In this document: positions 25,073 to 34,489 of the stretch, piece by piece
Layout of the letters: each line of letters starts with the position of its first letter
How positions within the stretch are numbered: the stretch's first letter is position 1
Origin: Agrococcus jejuensis
Lineage (GTDB): Bacteria > Actinomycetota > Actinomycetes > Actinomycetales > Microbacteriaceae
Reading direction: 5' to 3'
NCBI RefSeq assembly: GCF_007679035.1
Contig: NZ_VEFR01000006.1
Coordinates: 1 to 64,000 of the forward strand
Length of the DNA stretch: 64,000 bases
Notes under the pieces: generated by a model
The model's input: the letters and a program-made list of their open reading frames with translations, nothing else
The model's database searches: none
What the model was told of the DNA's origin: nothing
Position numbers and translations under genes: made by a program

Positions 25073-25295
25073 TGTGCACAGGGCGTCCTGTGGAGACCTG
25101 TGGACAACTGGCGCCGGTCACCAGGAAGCACTCAGCGGCCCCGGAGCGCGCGGGCGAAGCCCCTTCTGCCGCGCCACGACTGGGCAGTCGCCGCACCTGA
25201 GACCTGTGGGGCCGGCGCGCGTGCACGTCGCGCCACCTCAGTTGTCCACAGCTTTCCACAGGTCGCCCGAGCGGGAGCCACGGCAGTACTCCACA
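25073..25295. other. Cluster of DnaA-box-like 9-mers upstream of parA
   Basis: Two perfect actinobacterial boxes, TGTGGACAA at 25099-25107 (reverse of TTGTCCACA) and TTGTCCACA at 25242-25250, with close variants TGTGCACAG (25073), TGTGGAGAC (25089), CTTTCCACA (25252) and TACTCCACA (25287). This is the densest such cluster in the window and is a candidate initiator-binding region, either accessory or part of the origin. Confidence 0.6.
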
Positions 25296-25561
25296 GGATC
25301 GTCCCCCTGTGACACCCACCGACGCCCAGCGCGGCGAGCCCAGACGCCGTGATCTCGACGCTGCGGCGCTGCGGCGATCGACGGTCTGCGCGAGCGGATC
25401 TGCGATGACTCCGCGACCCGGCTCTGCGCACTGGGTGCTCGACGTCAGGGTAAGTCGCGACGCCTCGCTGGCAGCAACCGTCGCCCCCTGGCTGCCTCGA
25501 CTGTCTTGGCCTGCTGTCGTTCGTGATCCTCCCTTGCAGGAGGCAGCGACGAACGCGTCGA

Positions 25562-25577
25562 TGTTCCACGTGAAACA
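25562..25577. other. parS site 2
   Basis: TGTTCCACGTGAAACA, one base from the perfect palindrome. In the opposite orientation it is identical to sites 3, 4 and 5. Confidence 0.93.
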
Positions 25578-25641
25578 TCACTGCCGTGCTTGAGAGGCGC
25601 GAACGACCTCGACGTCGGGGCGTGACCGTCGCGATCGGCAA

Positions 25642-25657
25642 TGTTTCACGTGGAACA
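25642..25657. other. parS site 3
   Basis: TGTTTCACGTGGAACA, one base from the perfect palindrome; only 64 bases from site 2 and in inverted orientation to it. Confidence 0.93.
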
Positions 25658-25921
25658 TCATCCACCTCGCAGAAGTGTCACCGCCTGCCGCGGCTGCTGC
25701 AGGTCACGAGAGTCATCCGCAGCCGATCTTCGCGAGACCGGTGTCGCGCCGCCGCGAGGACTCGAAGCGACCGCCATCGGGCGCTCGATGAACGAGCAGC
25801 GTCCCACACGACGAGTGGCTCGTGCTCGGCGAGCCTCCCAGTCAGGCGGACTCGCCTGAGACGCCATGGTCAGCCGAACCCGCGCCGCGCCGCGGCCCGG
25901 GGCGACAGCCTCGCGCACGGA

Positions 25922-25937
25922 TGTTTCACGTGGAACA
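25922..25937. other. parS site 4
   Basis: TGTTTCACGTGGAACA, identical to sites 3 and 5. Confidence 0.93.
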
Positions 25938-26231
25938 TGGGTCTGGTGACCCGGTCGAACCTCTCCGGGTGCGAACTGGGATGCAGCGATCTCGCGGGTC
26001 ATGACTCCGTCGGCACGATCCTCGCGACGCCAACAGGCTCCCCTTGTCGGTTCGATCTCGCGGCCTACGGACCGTTCGCCTCGCCCCCGGTCGTGCAATG
26101 TCGGCTCGTTCGTCGCGGTGCTGACGCGCACCGAATGCATGGAGACGCAAGCACGGGCTTCGGTTCCAGCGGCCAGCGGCCCTCACCCGCCCCGTCGCGG
26201 GCTATGCGTCGAGCGCGCGGGTCGGCGTCGA

Positions 26232-26247
26232 TGTTTCACGTGGAACA
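26232..26247. other. parS site 5
   Basis: TGTTTCACGTGGAACA, identical to sites 3 and 4. Sites 3, 4 and 5 are spaced 280 and 310 bases apart. Confidence 0.93.
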
Positions 26248-26498
26248 TCGTTGGTGGACCCGCCTCATGGAGGCGAGCACGACGGTAATGGATGGCGCCG
26301 ACTGGGTCAGGGATGACGTCGGCCGGGCTTGAGGCTCCGCTGACTTCCGAGGCCGGACCCCGGAGTGCCGTAGCCCCGCTTCCCGACAGTCGCGCAGGTG
26401 CGATGACGACCGGGCCAACCAGCTCCTCGGTGCGGCTGCGCGTCGAACGAGCGGGCGGCGCTGAGACCGGCGTCGATCCCGCCGCGTACCGTGCGCCG

Positions 26499-26514
26499 CG
26501 CTTCACGTGGAGCA
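26499..26514. other. Degenerate parS-like site 6
   Basis: CGCTTCACGTGGAGCA keeps the TTCACGTGG core but differs from sites 3-5 at three outer positions. It follows site 5 by 267 bases, close to the spacing of the other sites, which suggests a decayed or weak member of the array. Confidence 0.5.
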
Positions 26515-27047
26515 TCGAGTGTGGGAACCCACCCTCGAGCGGGGCTCCGACCGACGACCTTCTACGAGGAGACCGCGGCGAGCCCACGCGACGATGCAGC
26601 AGGGCAGTCGCCAGCGATGCGTCGCTGTCGACGATCTCAGAGACGCGGACGCCGACGTCACGACGAGGTCAGGTGCATGCGCTCATCGCGATGGCTCGAA
26701 GGATCGCGCGACCCACCTGGACACCGACGCCGCGCAGCCGCGATTCGGCGTCGGAACGGGCGTCCACGAGTCGAATCGTGCCGTTCGACGGCCCTCCGAC
26801 CTCCCCGAGATCGACCGTACGATCGCTCCTGACGCACGTCTCCACGTGCGTCCCAGGCACATGTGCGTCATCGGCGGGCCGCGCACAGCCCCGGACCGAG
26901 CTGCGACTGCGACGGCCTGCGCGCGATCAGCGACGCATCGAGGGCGGTCGCTCCGCCGTCACGACGACGATATGCGTGCGTCACACCAGGCGTGCGGGCC
27001 GAGCGTGCTCGACGACGCTCTGCACGCAGCCCCGTCGCGTCGGGACC

Positions 27048-27692
27048 TCAGCCGCGAACGACCGCTCGGAAGACGCGGGTCACGTCGCCGTCGCCGGCAT
27101 CGAGCTCGAGCACCTCGGGGGTGCCGACCTTGTGCTTGCGCAACGCCTTCTCTGCCGCGACGATCTCGTCGTGCACGCGAGCACCCTTGAGCAGCACGAG
27201 CTCGCCACCGTCGGCGACCAGCGGCGCCGTCCACGGCACCAGCGTGCGCAGCGCCGACACCGCGCGGGCCGTCACCTGGTGGAAGGCGCGCGTGCCGTGC
27301 ACCTCCTCGGCGCGGGCTCGCACCACCTCGACGTTCGTCAACCCCATGCGCTCGGTCTCGGACCGCAGCCAGTCGCACCGGCGCTCCATCGGCTCGATGA
27401 GCGCCATCGAGACGTCGGGACGCGCGATCGCCAGCACCAGGCCGGGCAGGCCCGCGCCAGAGCCGACGTCGGCGACGAGCGCGTCGGCCTGCAGCAGGGG
27501 AGCGAGCACCGCAGAGTTGAGGATGTGTCGACTCCACAGCTGATCGAGCTCACGAGGCCCGATGAGGCCGAGCGTCTCGCCGTGCTCCGCCAGCGACGCC
27601 GTGTACGACCGCGCCAGCTCGATGCGGTCGCCGAACATCGCCGCGGCCACAGCCGGCTCGGCCTCGTACGTCGTCACGGCAGCGTCATCCAC
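27048..27692 (-). CDS. rsmG: 16S rRNA (guanine-N7) methyltransferase RsmG
   Basis: A 214-residue S-adenosylmethionine-dependent enzyme that methylates the conserved guanine equivalent to E. coli G527 of 16S rRNA. It has the AdoMet-binding ADVGSGAGLPGLVLA, the SRHILNS motif before it and a TARAVSALRTLVPW block. Loss of this enzyme gives low-level streptomycin resistance in other bacteria. It is the last gene of the rpmH operon, 23 bases after jag. Confidence 0.96.
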   Translation of the reverse strand: MDDAAVTTYEAEPAVAAAMFGDRIELARSYTASLAEHGETLGLIGPRELDQLWSRHILNSAVLAPLLQADALVADVGSGAGLPGLVLAIARPDVSMALIEPMERRCDWLRSETERMGLTNVEVVRARAEEVHGTRAFHQVTARAVSALRTLVPWTAPLVADGGELVLLKGARVHDEIVAAEKALRKHKVGTPEVLELDAGDGDVTRVFRAVVRG

Positions 27693-27715
27693 CCGGTCGT
27701 CTCAGCGGCTCGAGG

Positions 27716-28189
27716 TCACTTGGGCACGACGACCGCGTGACGGTCGCGGCCCTCGCCCTCGGACTCCGAGTGGTAGCCGGCCTCGGCCACGAGGTCGTGC
27801 ACGAGCTTGCGCTCGTACGACGACATCGAGGGCAGCGCCACCCGATCCGATCCGCCCTCGATGCGCGAGACGGCATCGTCGACGAGCGCGCGCAGCTCGA
27901 CGGTGCGCGCGTCCTGCGAGCCGGCGACGTCCAGCACGACGCGCGAGAACTCGCCCGTCTGCGACTGCACCGCGAGGCGCGTGAGGTCCTGCAGCGCAGC
28001 GACGACCTCCGGTGCGGAGAGCATCGCGAGCGACTCGTCGCCCGACTCGCCGACCTTCAGCGTCGTGCGCGTGCCGGTCTCCTCGATCTCGATGTCACCG
28101 TCGACGTCGGCGATGTCGAGGAGTCCCTCGAGGTAGTCCGCCGCGATCTCGCCCTCGTCGAGGTCCTGCGTCTGCTGCTCGTCGGTCAC
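27716..28189 (-). CDS. jag: Jag/KhpB family RNA-binding protein
   Basis: A 157-residue protein with an acidic N-terminal lead, a KH-like domain (about residues 15-85) and a C-terminal R3H domain (SYERKLVHDLVAEAGYHSES, ending HAVVVPK). The N-terminal Jag domain found in firmicute homologues is absent, as usual in actinobacteria. Its GTG at 28189 overlaps the yidC stop. It is thought to bind RNA and to affect membrane-protein insertion and division. Confidence 0.93.
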   Translation of the reverse strand: MTDEQQTQDLDEGEIAADYLEGLLDIADVDGDIEIEETGTRTTLKVGESGDESLAMLSAPEVVAALQDLTRLAVQSQTGEFSRVVLDVAGSQDARTVELRALVDDAVSRIEGGSDRVALPSMSSYERKLVHDLVAEAGYHSESEGEGRDRHAVVVPK

Positions 28190-29166
28190 TTGGGTCCTCC
28201 GTCGCGCTGCGCCTTCGTGCTCTTGCGCTTGGGCTGCTGCCGCTGCGTGTTCACGATCACCGGCGTCTCCTCGACGGCCGTCGTCGTGGTCTCCGACGAC
28301 TCGGCGGGCAGGCCCTGGCGCTGGCGCTTGCGTGCCATGCGTGCCTCGCGTGCCAGCGCCGCGTCCGAGCCCGGGTTCGGCAGCTTCGAGATGATGATGA
28401 GCTGCTGGATGAGCGTGTAGATGTTCGACACGAGCCAGTAGAACATCGTGGCGATGGGGAAGGCCCACGCCGAGATGAGCAGGAACACCGGGATGACGTA
28501 CAGGATGATGCGCTGCTGCTTGTACATCGGCGATTCCTTCATCGCCGGCGTCTGGTTCTTCGACATGATCTGCAGCTGCGTGTAGAACTGCGTCGCGACC
28601 ATGATGAGCGTCATCACGATCGACGTGGCGATCACGGCGATGTTGCCCTGCTCGAAGCCGTGCTGCATCGTCATGTTCAGCGGCACCGCGTCGAAGAGCG
28701 ACGCCTGCTGGAACTGCTCGGCGAGCGAGACGCCCATGAAGCCCACGCCCGCGTCGCCGCGGTTGGCCGTCTGCAGCACGGTGACGAGGCCGAAGAAGAT
28801 CGGCATCTGCACGAGCAGCGGCAGGCAGGACGCGAGGGGGTTCGTGCCGGCCTTGCGGTAGGCCTCCATCGTCTCGCGCTGCATCGCCTCGCGAGAGAAC
28901 TGATCCTTCTTGCCGCGGTACTTGTCCTGGATCTTCTTGATCTCGGGCGCGACCTCGAGCGCCTTGCGCGACGACAGGATCTGCCGCACGGTGAGCGGGA
29001 TCATCGCCGTGCGCACCACGAGGGTCAGCGACGCGATCGACAGCACCCACACGAGGCCCGAGGCCGGGTCCATGCCGAGCGCCTCGAGCCCGAAGTGGGC
29101 GCCGGCCAGGATCGCCTCGAGGACCCACTTGATGGGCCACATCAGCAAGCCGAGGATGTCGGGCAT
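28186..29166 (-). CDS. yidC: Membrane protein insertase YidC
   Basis: A 326-residue YidC/Oxa1 insertase of the short Gram-positive type. The N-terminal MWPIKWVLEAILAGAHFGLE region and five membrane segments are visible, with the cytoplasmic hairpin EIKKIQDKYRGKKDQFSREAM in blocks and the conserved PLASCLPLLVQMPIFFGLV. The basic C-terminal tail is typical of forms that contact the ribosome. Gene order rnpA-yidD-yidC-jag is conserved. Confidence 0.96.
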   Translation of the reverse strand: MPDILGLLMWPIKWVLEAILAGAHFGLEALGMDPASGLVWVLSIASLTLVVRTAMIPLTVRQILSSRKALEVAPEIKKIQDKYRGKKDQFSREAMQRETMEAYRKAGTNPLASCLPLLVQMPIFFGLVTVLQTANRGDAGVGFMGVSLAEQFQQASLFDAVPLNMTMQHGFEQGNIAVIATSIVMTLIMVATQFYTQLQIMSKNQTPAMKESPMYKQQRIILYVIPVFLLISAWAFPIATMFYWLVSNIYTLIQQLIIISKLPNPGSDAALAREARMARKRQRQGLPAESSETTTTAVEETPVIVNTQRQQPKRKSTKAQRDGGPK

Positions 29167-29182
29167 CAGCTGTTCCTCTTCT

Positions 29183-29476
29183 TCATCGGTCTAGGCGGCT
29201 TTCGGTGACGAAGCCGAGTCTCGTGAGCGCCATCGCTCGTCGTGGCACCGGGATGTCGTCGACGCCTCCCGCTGCCCAGGGGTGACAGCGCAGGATGCGT
29301 CGCGCCCCCATCCAGATCCCTCGCACGGCGCCGTGCTGCTGGATGGCCTGCAGCGTGTACGACGAGCAGCTCGGGTAGTACCGGCACACATCGCCGTAGA
29401 GCGGGGAGACGATGGTGCGATACGCGACGAGGATCGCGACGCACACGTTGCGGGGGATCAGCATGAGCGCGCTCAT
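29183..29476 (-). CDS. yidD: Membrane protein insertion efficiency factor YidD
   Basis: A 97-residue YidD protein with the three-Cys signature CRYYPSCSSY followed by AIQQHGAVRGIWMGARRILRCHPWAAGGVD. An amphipathic N-terminal helix should attach it to the inner membrane face near YidC. Its ATG overlaps the rnpA stop by four bases (ATGA). Confidence 0.95.
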   Translation of the reverse strand: MSALMLIPRNVCVAILVAYRTIVSPLYGDVCRYYPSCSSYTLQAIQQHGAVRGIWMGARRILRCHPWAAGGVDDIPVPRRAMALTRLGFVTESRLDR

Positions 29477-29799
29477 CGTGACCTCAGCAATGGTTCGAAT
29501 GCAGCGGTCAGCGTACCGCAGTCGGCTATGCCGGCCCCAGGCAGCGCCCGCACGACGACGTCGACCGGCGGATCGATCGGCAGCAGGTGCTGTCGCACGT
29601 GCTCCGACATGCGCCTCCGCACGCGGTTGCGCACGACGGCGTTGCCGACCTTCTTGGACACGACGAAGCCGAAGCGGCTGACTGCCGCTTCGGCTTCGGT
29701 GACGTGGAGCACCGCGATGGGGGAGGAGATCCTGCGCCCCTTGCGGACGATGCGCCGGAAGTCGGCCGCGTGCACGACGCGGTTCGGCTTCGGCAGCAC
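29473..29799 (-). CDS. rnpA: Ribonuclease P protein component
   Basis: A 108-residue basic protein that supports the RNase P RNA in trimming tRNA 5' ends. It has the RNR signature AVVRNRVRRRMSEHVR and the N-terminal VVHAADFRRIVRKGRR. Translation starts at GTG 29799, six bases after rpmH, and overlaps yidD. Confidence 0.95.
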   Translation of the reverse strand: MLPKPNRVVHAADFRRIVRKGRRISSPIAVLHVTEAEAAVSRFGFVVSKKVGNAVVRNRVRRRMSEHVRQHLLPIDPPVDVVVRALPGAGIADCGTLTAAFEPLLRSR

Positions 29800-29805
29800 C
29801 GCGAC

Positions 29806-29943
29806 TCAGGCGGAGAGCTCGACGCGCCCCTTGCGGCGACGAGCCGCGAGGATGGCGCGGCCCGCACGCGTACGCATGCGGAGGCGGAAGCCGTGCTTCT
29901 TGGCGCGGCGGCGGTTGTTCGGCTGGAACGTGCGCTTGCTCAT
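29806..29943 (-). CDS. rpmH: 50S ribosomal protein L34
   Basis: A 45-residue highly basic protein, starting [20 protein letters not shown] and ending KGRVELSA, a complete L34. AGGAG lies eight bases before the ATG. It opens the rpmH-rnpA-yidD-yidC-jag-rsmG operon, divergent from dnaA. Confidence 0.98.
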   Translation of the reverse strand: MSKRTFQPNNRRRAKKHGFRLRMRTRAGRAILAARRRKGRVELSA

Positions 29944-30011
29944 GAGAATGTCTCCTGGGTGTCGGCCGATGCGGCCGGAAGTCGTGGCGCCTCGCGAGAG
30001 GCAACCTGGCG

Positions 30012-30041
30012 ATCATACGCGATGCCGGGCCCCATGTTCAA
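30012..30041 (-). promoter_or_regulatory. Promoter of the rpmH operon
   Basis: On the minus strand TTGAAC (30041-30036) and TATGAT (30017-30012) are separated by 18 bases, a good sigma-70-type match. The leader to the rpmH ATG would be about 60 bases. Confidence 0.7.
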
Positions 30042-30180
30042 CCGATGGTCGAACCGTGTCGCACGCCACGCCGCTGCCATTCTGCAGCGACTTGCAAGGA
30101 GTGCGCTATGCGTGCAGACTCAGTGAATCCTCCCGGCGGAACCGTCTGCGACACGGCCCCAGCGGAGACCCTGCACCTCT

Positions 30181-30210
30181 CTCTCCACCTGTGGAGAACG
30201 GTGTGGAGAG
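30181..30210. promoter_or_regulatory. Nested palindrome with DnaA-box-like sequence upstream of dnaA
   Basis: CTCCAC-CT-GTGGAG at 30183-30196 is a perfect 6-bp inverted repeat inside a wider pair CTCTCCAC (30181) and GTGGAGAG (30203). The sequence contains CTGTGGAGAA, one or two bases from a DnaA box. Located 32 bases before dnaA, it may mediate autoregulation by DnaA. Confidence 0.5.
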
Positions 30211-30241
30211 ACCCCCGCACCCCACGTATCGGAGCCTGCGC

Positions 30242-31651
30242 ATGAGCGATGGTGGCGACGCCCACCAGCTCTGGGCAGCCGTGATGGCGACCCTCGCAGG
30301 AGATCTGCGCATACCGCCCTCTGTCCGGGGGTTCCTCGATCTCGTCGAGCCTCAGGGATCGATGGGATCGGTGCTCTACCTCGACGTTCCGAACGACCTG
30401 ACGCGCGACATGATCGAGCAGCGGCTCCGCATCCCGGTGACCGAGGCGATTGTGGACAACGCTGTGGACATCCTCTCGTTCAAGATCGTCGTGAACCCCG
30501 AGCTCGAGCTCGGCGCAGCCCTCGACGAGACCCCCGAGACCGCGACGCCGTACGTGCAGCACGAGGTCATCTCGGCGCCGACGGACGCCATGCGACCGGT
30601 CGCGGGACAGCGTGTCGAATCGCGCCTGAATCCGAAGTACGTCTTCGACAACTTCGTCATCGGCGGCTCGAACCGCTTCGCGCACGCCGCGGCGCTCGCC
30701 GTGGCCGAGGCCCCTGCGAAGGCCTACAACCCGCTCTTCATCTACGGCGAGTCCGGCCTCGGCAAGACCCACCTGCTCCACGCCATCGGCCACTACGCCG
30801 AGAACATGTACCCGGGCATCCGCGTGCGGTACGTGTCGAGCGAGGAGTTCACGAACGACTTCATCAACTCGATCGCGAACAACCAGGGCCAGGCGTTCCA
30901 GGCCAGGTACCGCGAGGTCGACGTGCTGCTCATCGACGACATCCAGTTCCTGCAGGGCAAGGAGTCGACGCAGGAGGCGTTCTTCCACACCTTCAACACG
31001 CTCCACGACCACGACAAGCAGGTCGTGATCACGTCGGATGTGGCGCCGAAGCACCTCACGGGCTTCGAGGCGCGCATGGTGTCGCGGTTCGAGTGGGGCC
31101 TCATCACCGACGTCACGGCGCCCGAGCTCGAGACGCGCATCGCCATCCTGCGCAAGAAGGCGCAGGCCGAGCGCATGGATGCGCCCGACGACATCCTCGA
31201 GCAGATCGCCGAGCGCGTGACGACGAACATCCGCGAGCTCGAGGGCACCCTCATCCGCGTCACGGCGTTCGCGAGCCTCAACCGCCTGCCGGTGACGATG
31301 GACCTGGCGCAGACGGTGCTGAAGGACCTGTTCGCGCAGTCGAGCGAGGTCGTGATCGGGCCGAGCGACATCATCACCCACACGGCCGGCTACTTCCAGC
31401 TGACCGAGGAGGACCTGTACGGGTCGTCGCGGTCGCAGACCGTGGCGCTCGCGAGGCAGATCGCGATGTACCTGTGCCGTGAGATGACGAGCCTGTCGCT
31501 GCCGAAGATCGGTCAGCTGTTCGGCAACCGCGACCACACCACGGTGATGTACGCGAACAAGAAGATCGAGAAGCTCATGAAGGAGAAGCGCTCGGTCTAC
31601 ACGCAGGTGACGGAGCTCACCGCGCGCATCAAGCAGGCGCCGGCCCGCTGA
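30242..31651 (+). CDS. dnaA: Chromosomal replication initiator DnaA
   Basis: A 469-residue DnaA. Domain I is at about 1-90, a short linker follows, then the AAA+ domain with Walker A GESGLGKTH, Walker B LLIDDIQFL and sensor/arginine-finger region, and domain IV with the DnaA-box-binding FGNRDHTTVMYANKKI. The ATG at 30242 has GGAG seven bases before it. The coding sequence near 30451-30471 contains TGTGGACAA and TGTGGACAT, a perfect and a near DnaA box, encoding IVDNAVDI; these could be incidental. Confidence 0.98.
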   Translation: MSDGGDAHQLWAAVMATLAGDLRIPPSVRGFLDLVEPQGSMGSVLYLDVPNDLTRDMIEQRLRIPVTEAIVDNAVDILSFKIVVNPELELGAALDETPETATPYVQHEVISAPTDAMRPVAGQRVESRLNPKYVFDNFVIGGSNRFAHAAALAVAEAPAKAYNPLFIYGESGLGKTHLLHAIGHYAENMYPGIRVRYVSSEEFTNDFINSIANNQGQAFQARYREVDVLLIDDIQFLQGKESTQEAFFHTFNTLHDHDKQVVITSDVAPKHLTGFEARMVSRFEWGLITDVTAPELETRIAILRKKAQAERMDAPDDILEQIAERVTTNIRELEGTLIRVTAFASLNRLPVTMDLAQTVLKDLFAQSSEVVIGPSDIITHTAGYFQLTEEDLYGSSRSQTVALARQIAMYLCREMTSLSLPKIGQLFGNRDHTTVMYANKKIEKLMKEKRSVYTQVTELTARIKQAPAR

Positions 31652-31781
31652 TGCGGTCGCGCCGCGGGGTCACCCTGCCGGCGCGATCGATGTCCCGCAC
31701 GCCACCCGGCGCGACTGCGGCGGCTGGCTGCGCCGCCGGCATGCTCCGGACCGCCGCGCACTCGGTCTCCTCCCGAGCGAT

Positions 31782-31859
31782 GCGCATGGTCGCGTCGGGC
31801 GGGCACGTCGCGAGGTCTCGTGACGGCTCCTCGCGGTCGGGGCCTCCTCGACCAGCTGA
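31782..31859. repeat. Dispersed repeat family 1, right-half copy
   Basis: Reads GCGCATGGTCGCGTCGGGCG, then GCGAGGTCTCGTGACGGCTC and CTCCTCGACCAGCTG. It matches the right half of the unit at 11688-11848. It lies in tandem with the complete copy at 31913. Confidence 0.75.
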
Positions 31860-31912
31860 GGACGACCCCGAACCAGGGGCGGTCGACGAAGGCGCGAGGG
31901 GGCAGCTCCCCA

Positions 31913-32070
31913 CCAGCTGGTCGAGGAGCGCGCGAGCCCCTGGCGAGCACGCGTCACGAGACCACGCGACCGCCGCTCCCGCCCAGTCACGCGGATCGTC
32001 GCGTCGGGCGGGCACGTCGCGAGGTCTCGTGACGGCTCCTCGCTGCGCTCGGGGCCTCCTCGACCAGCTG
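31913..32070. repeat. Dispersed repeat family 1, full copy in the dnaA-dnaN spacer
   Basis: A complete 158-bp unit, beginning CCAGCTGGTCGAGGAGCGCG and ending CTCCTCGACCAGCTG, with inner arms CACGAGACCACGCGACC and GAGGTCTCGTGACGGC. It is next to the DnaA boxes, so a hairpin could form beside the origin. Confidence 0.8.
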
Positions 32071-32169
32071 AGGGCGACGAACGACACGAATCCGCAGGGT
32101 GTGGAATTCGTGTTGGCGAGCATGTGCGGCTCGCCGGTCGGGGTGTGGACAACCCGAGGGGTGCCTGTG

Positions 32170-32335
32170 GAATGACATTCCTGTCATTCGATCGACTCCG
32201 CACAGCGGGCCCCGATCCGCGCACAGGCGCTCCACATCTCACAACGGTGTAGTTCCCATGGGATGACAGGAATCCTGTCATCCGTCCACACCCTCCACAC
32301 CCGTTATTCCCATTACAGAGAGAGATGTCATTCCA
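32170..32335. promoter_or_regulatory. Repeated TGTCATTC/TGTCATCC palindromes upstream of dnaN
   Basis: GAATGACA-TTCC-TGTCATTC at 32170-32189 is a perfect 8-bp inverted repeat. At 32261-32283 an 11-bp inverted repeat has arms GGATGACAGGA and TCCTGTCATCC around one base. A single half-site, TGTCATTCC, follows at about 32326-32334. Five half-sites of one motif in 165 bases suggest a specific binding protein at the origin or the dnaN promoter. Confidence 0.6.
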
Positions 32336-32428
32336 CCGCCCGATGACCGTCGCCGGCCGGCTCGACGCCGCCACGGGGACGCCCTCTCGCTATGACACAA
32401 TGACCGGGCTGGATCGAAGGAGTGCGCC

Positions 32429-33571
32429 GTGAGGTTCGTCATCCACAGGGATGTCTTCGCAGAGGCCGTGTCGTTCGCGGTGAAGCTGCTGCCGCAGCGC
32501 TCGACGCTGCCCATCCTCACGGGTGTGCGCATCGAGGCCGCCGCAGGCAAGGTCACGCTGTCGACGTTCGACTACGAGGTCTCGGCCACGACCTCGGTCG
32601 ACGCGGACGTCGAGACCGAGGGCACCGTGCTCGTCTCGGGCCGACTGCTCAGCGACATCGCCGGTCGTCTGCCGCAGCGCGAGATCGTGGTCGAGGAGAC
32701 CGACGGCATCGTCAAGGTGACCTGCGGCTCGGCGAAGTTCACGCTGCTGAAGATGCCGATCGAGGAGTACCCGACGCTGCCCGAGGTCGCCGGTCGCACG
32801 GGCGTCGTCCCCGGCTCCGACTTCGCGGAGGCCGTCGCCCAGGTCGCCGTCGCCGCGTCGCGCGAGGACGTCACCCCGGTCATCACCGGCGTGCAGCTCG
32901 AGGCCTCCGACACGAGGCTCTCGCTCATCGCCACCGACCGCTACCGCGTCTCGGTGCGCAGCATCCCGTGGGATGCGGGCGACGACACCGACGTGCTGAC
33001 GGCGCTCGTGCCGGCGCGCACCATCTCGGAGGTCGGTCGCACCTTCGGCTCGGCCGCGCAGATCTCGATCACGATGTCCGAGCAGGGCGAGCGCCAGCAG
33101 ATCGCGTTCTCGGCAGGCGACAAGACGGTCACGAGCCTGCTCATCAAGGGCAACTACCCGCCCGTGCGTCGACTCTTCCCCACCGAGACCCCGCACCACG
33201 CCGTGCTCAACACCGCCGAGCTCGTCGAGGCCACGCGCCGCGTGCAGCTCGTGCTCGAGCGCGAGGCCGCGCTGCGCTGCACCTTCGAGGAGGGGCAGGT
33301 CACGCTCGAGGCGATCGGCTCCGAGCAGGCGCAGGCGCAGGAGTCGGTGGATGCCGTGCTCGCCGGCGACGACATCGTGCTGTCGATCAAGCCGCAGTTC
33401 CTGCTCGACGGCCTGGGCGCGACGCACTCCGAGTTCGTGCGCGTCGCCTTCACGCGCTCGGAGACCACGAACAAGCCGGGCCCAATGCTCATCACCGGCC
33501 AGACGTCGCGCGACGACGCCGAGGCCACGAGCTTCCAGTACCTGCTGCAGCCCAACCTGCTGCTGCGCTGA
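32429..33571 (+). CDS. dnaN: DNA polymerase III beta subunit (sliding clamp)
   Basis: A 380-residue clamp with the three-domain repeat structure. It starts MRFVIHRDVFAEAVSFAVKL from a GTG behind AAGGAG, and contains LPILTGVRIEA, a PVITGVQLEA second-domain block, DRYRVS, and a third domain beginning near LFPTETPH. It forms the ring that tethers the replicative polymerase to DNA. Confidence 0.97.
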   Translation: MRFVIHRDVFAEAVSFAVKLLPQRSTLPILTGVRIEAAAGKVTLSTFDYEVSATTSVDADVETEGTVLVSGRLLSDIAGRLPQREIVVEETDGIVKVTCGSAKFTLLKMPIEEYPTLPEVAGRTGVVPGSDFAEAVAQVAVAASREDVTPVITGVQLEASDTRLSLIATDRYRVSVRSIPWDAGDDTDVLTALVPARTISEVGRTFGSAAQISITMSEQGERQQIAFSAGDKTVTSLLIKGNYPPVRRLFPTETPHHAVLNTAELVEATRRVQLVLEREAALRCTFEEGQVTLEAIGSEQAQAQESVDAVLAGDDIVLSIKPQFLLDGLGATHSEFVRVAFTRSETTNKPGPMLITGQTSRDDAEATSFQYLLQPNLLLR

Positions 33572-33588
33572 TCGTCGAGGAGCCACCC

Positions 33589-34476
<888 letters not shown>

Positions 34477-34489
34477 GCATGGCGGCGCC

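Larger units (their letters stand above)
25000..27047. other. 2-kb region without convincing genes; centromere-like
   Basis: Between parA and rsmG about 2,050 bases contain no frame with believable protein sequence; the longer open frames read as Arg/Ser/Pro-rich shadows and translate the parS sites as MFHVEH or similar. The region holds parS sites 2-5, a degenerate sixth and the DnaA-box-like cluster at 25073-25295. I see no RNA gene, insertion sequence or terminator in it. In other actinobacteria I recall this interval as only a few hundred bases. Confidence 0.7.
31652..32428. other. dnaA-dnaN spacer, probable oriC region
   Basis: A 777-bp gene-free spacer in the position of oriC in other actinobacteria. 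The first part carries two family 1 repeats (31782-31859 and 31913-32070). The second part has one perfect DnaA box, TGTGGACAA at 32144-32152, weaker ones (TGTGGAATT 32100, TGTGGAATG 32166, CCGTCCACA 32282, CCCTCCACA 32291) and the most AT-rich stretch of the spacer (about 32240-32335). Origin function is inferred from position and boxes. Confidence 0.65.

Noticed and set aside
25586..26332. A 248-codon open frame inside the parS region
   Set aside because: Translation is Arg/Ser-rich with no domain, and the parS sites read through as MFHVEH and CFTWN; no ribosome-binding site and no third-position bias.
30450..30471. DnaA boxes inside the dnaA coding sequence as an origin element
   Set aside because: One perfect and one near box are present, but they coincide with codons for a normal domain I sequence and are isolated, so I note them without assigning function.
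31782..32070. Possible CRISPR array in the dnaA-dnaN spacer
   Set aside because: The repeated units are about 160 bp, self-complementary and not separated by regular unique spacers; they match the dispersed family found elsewhere. No cas genes are present.
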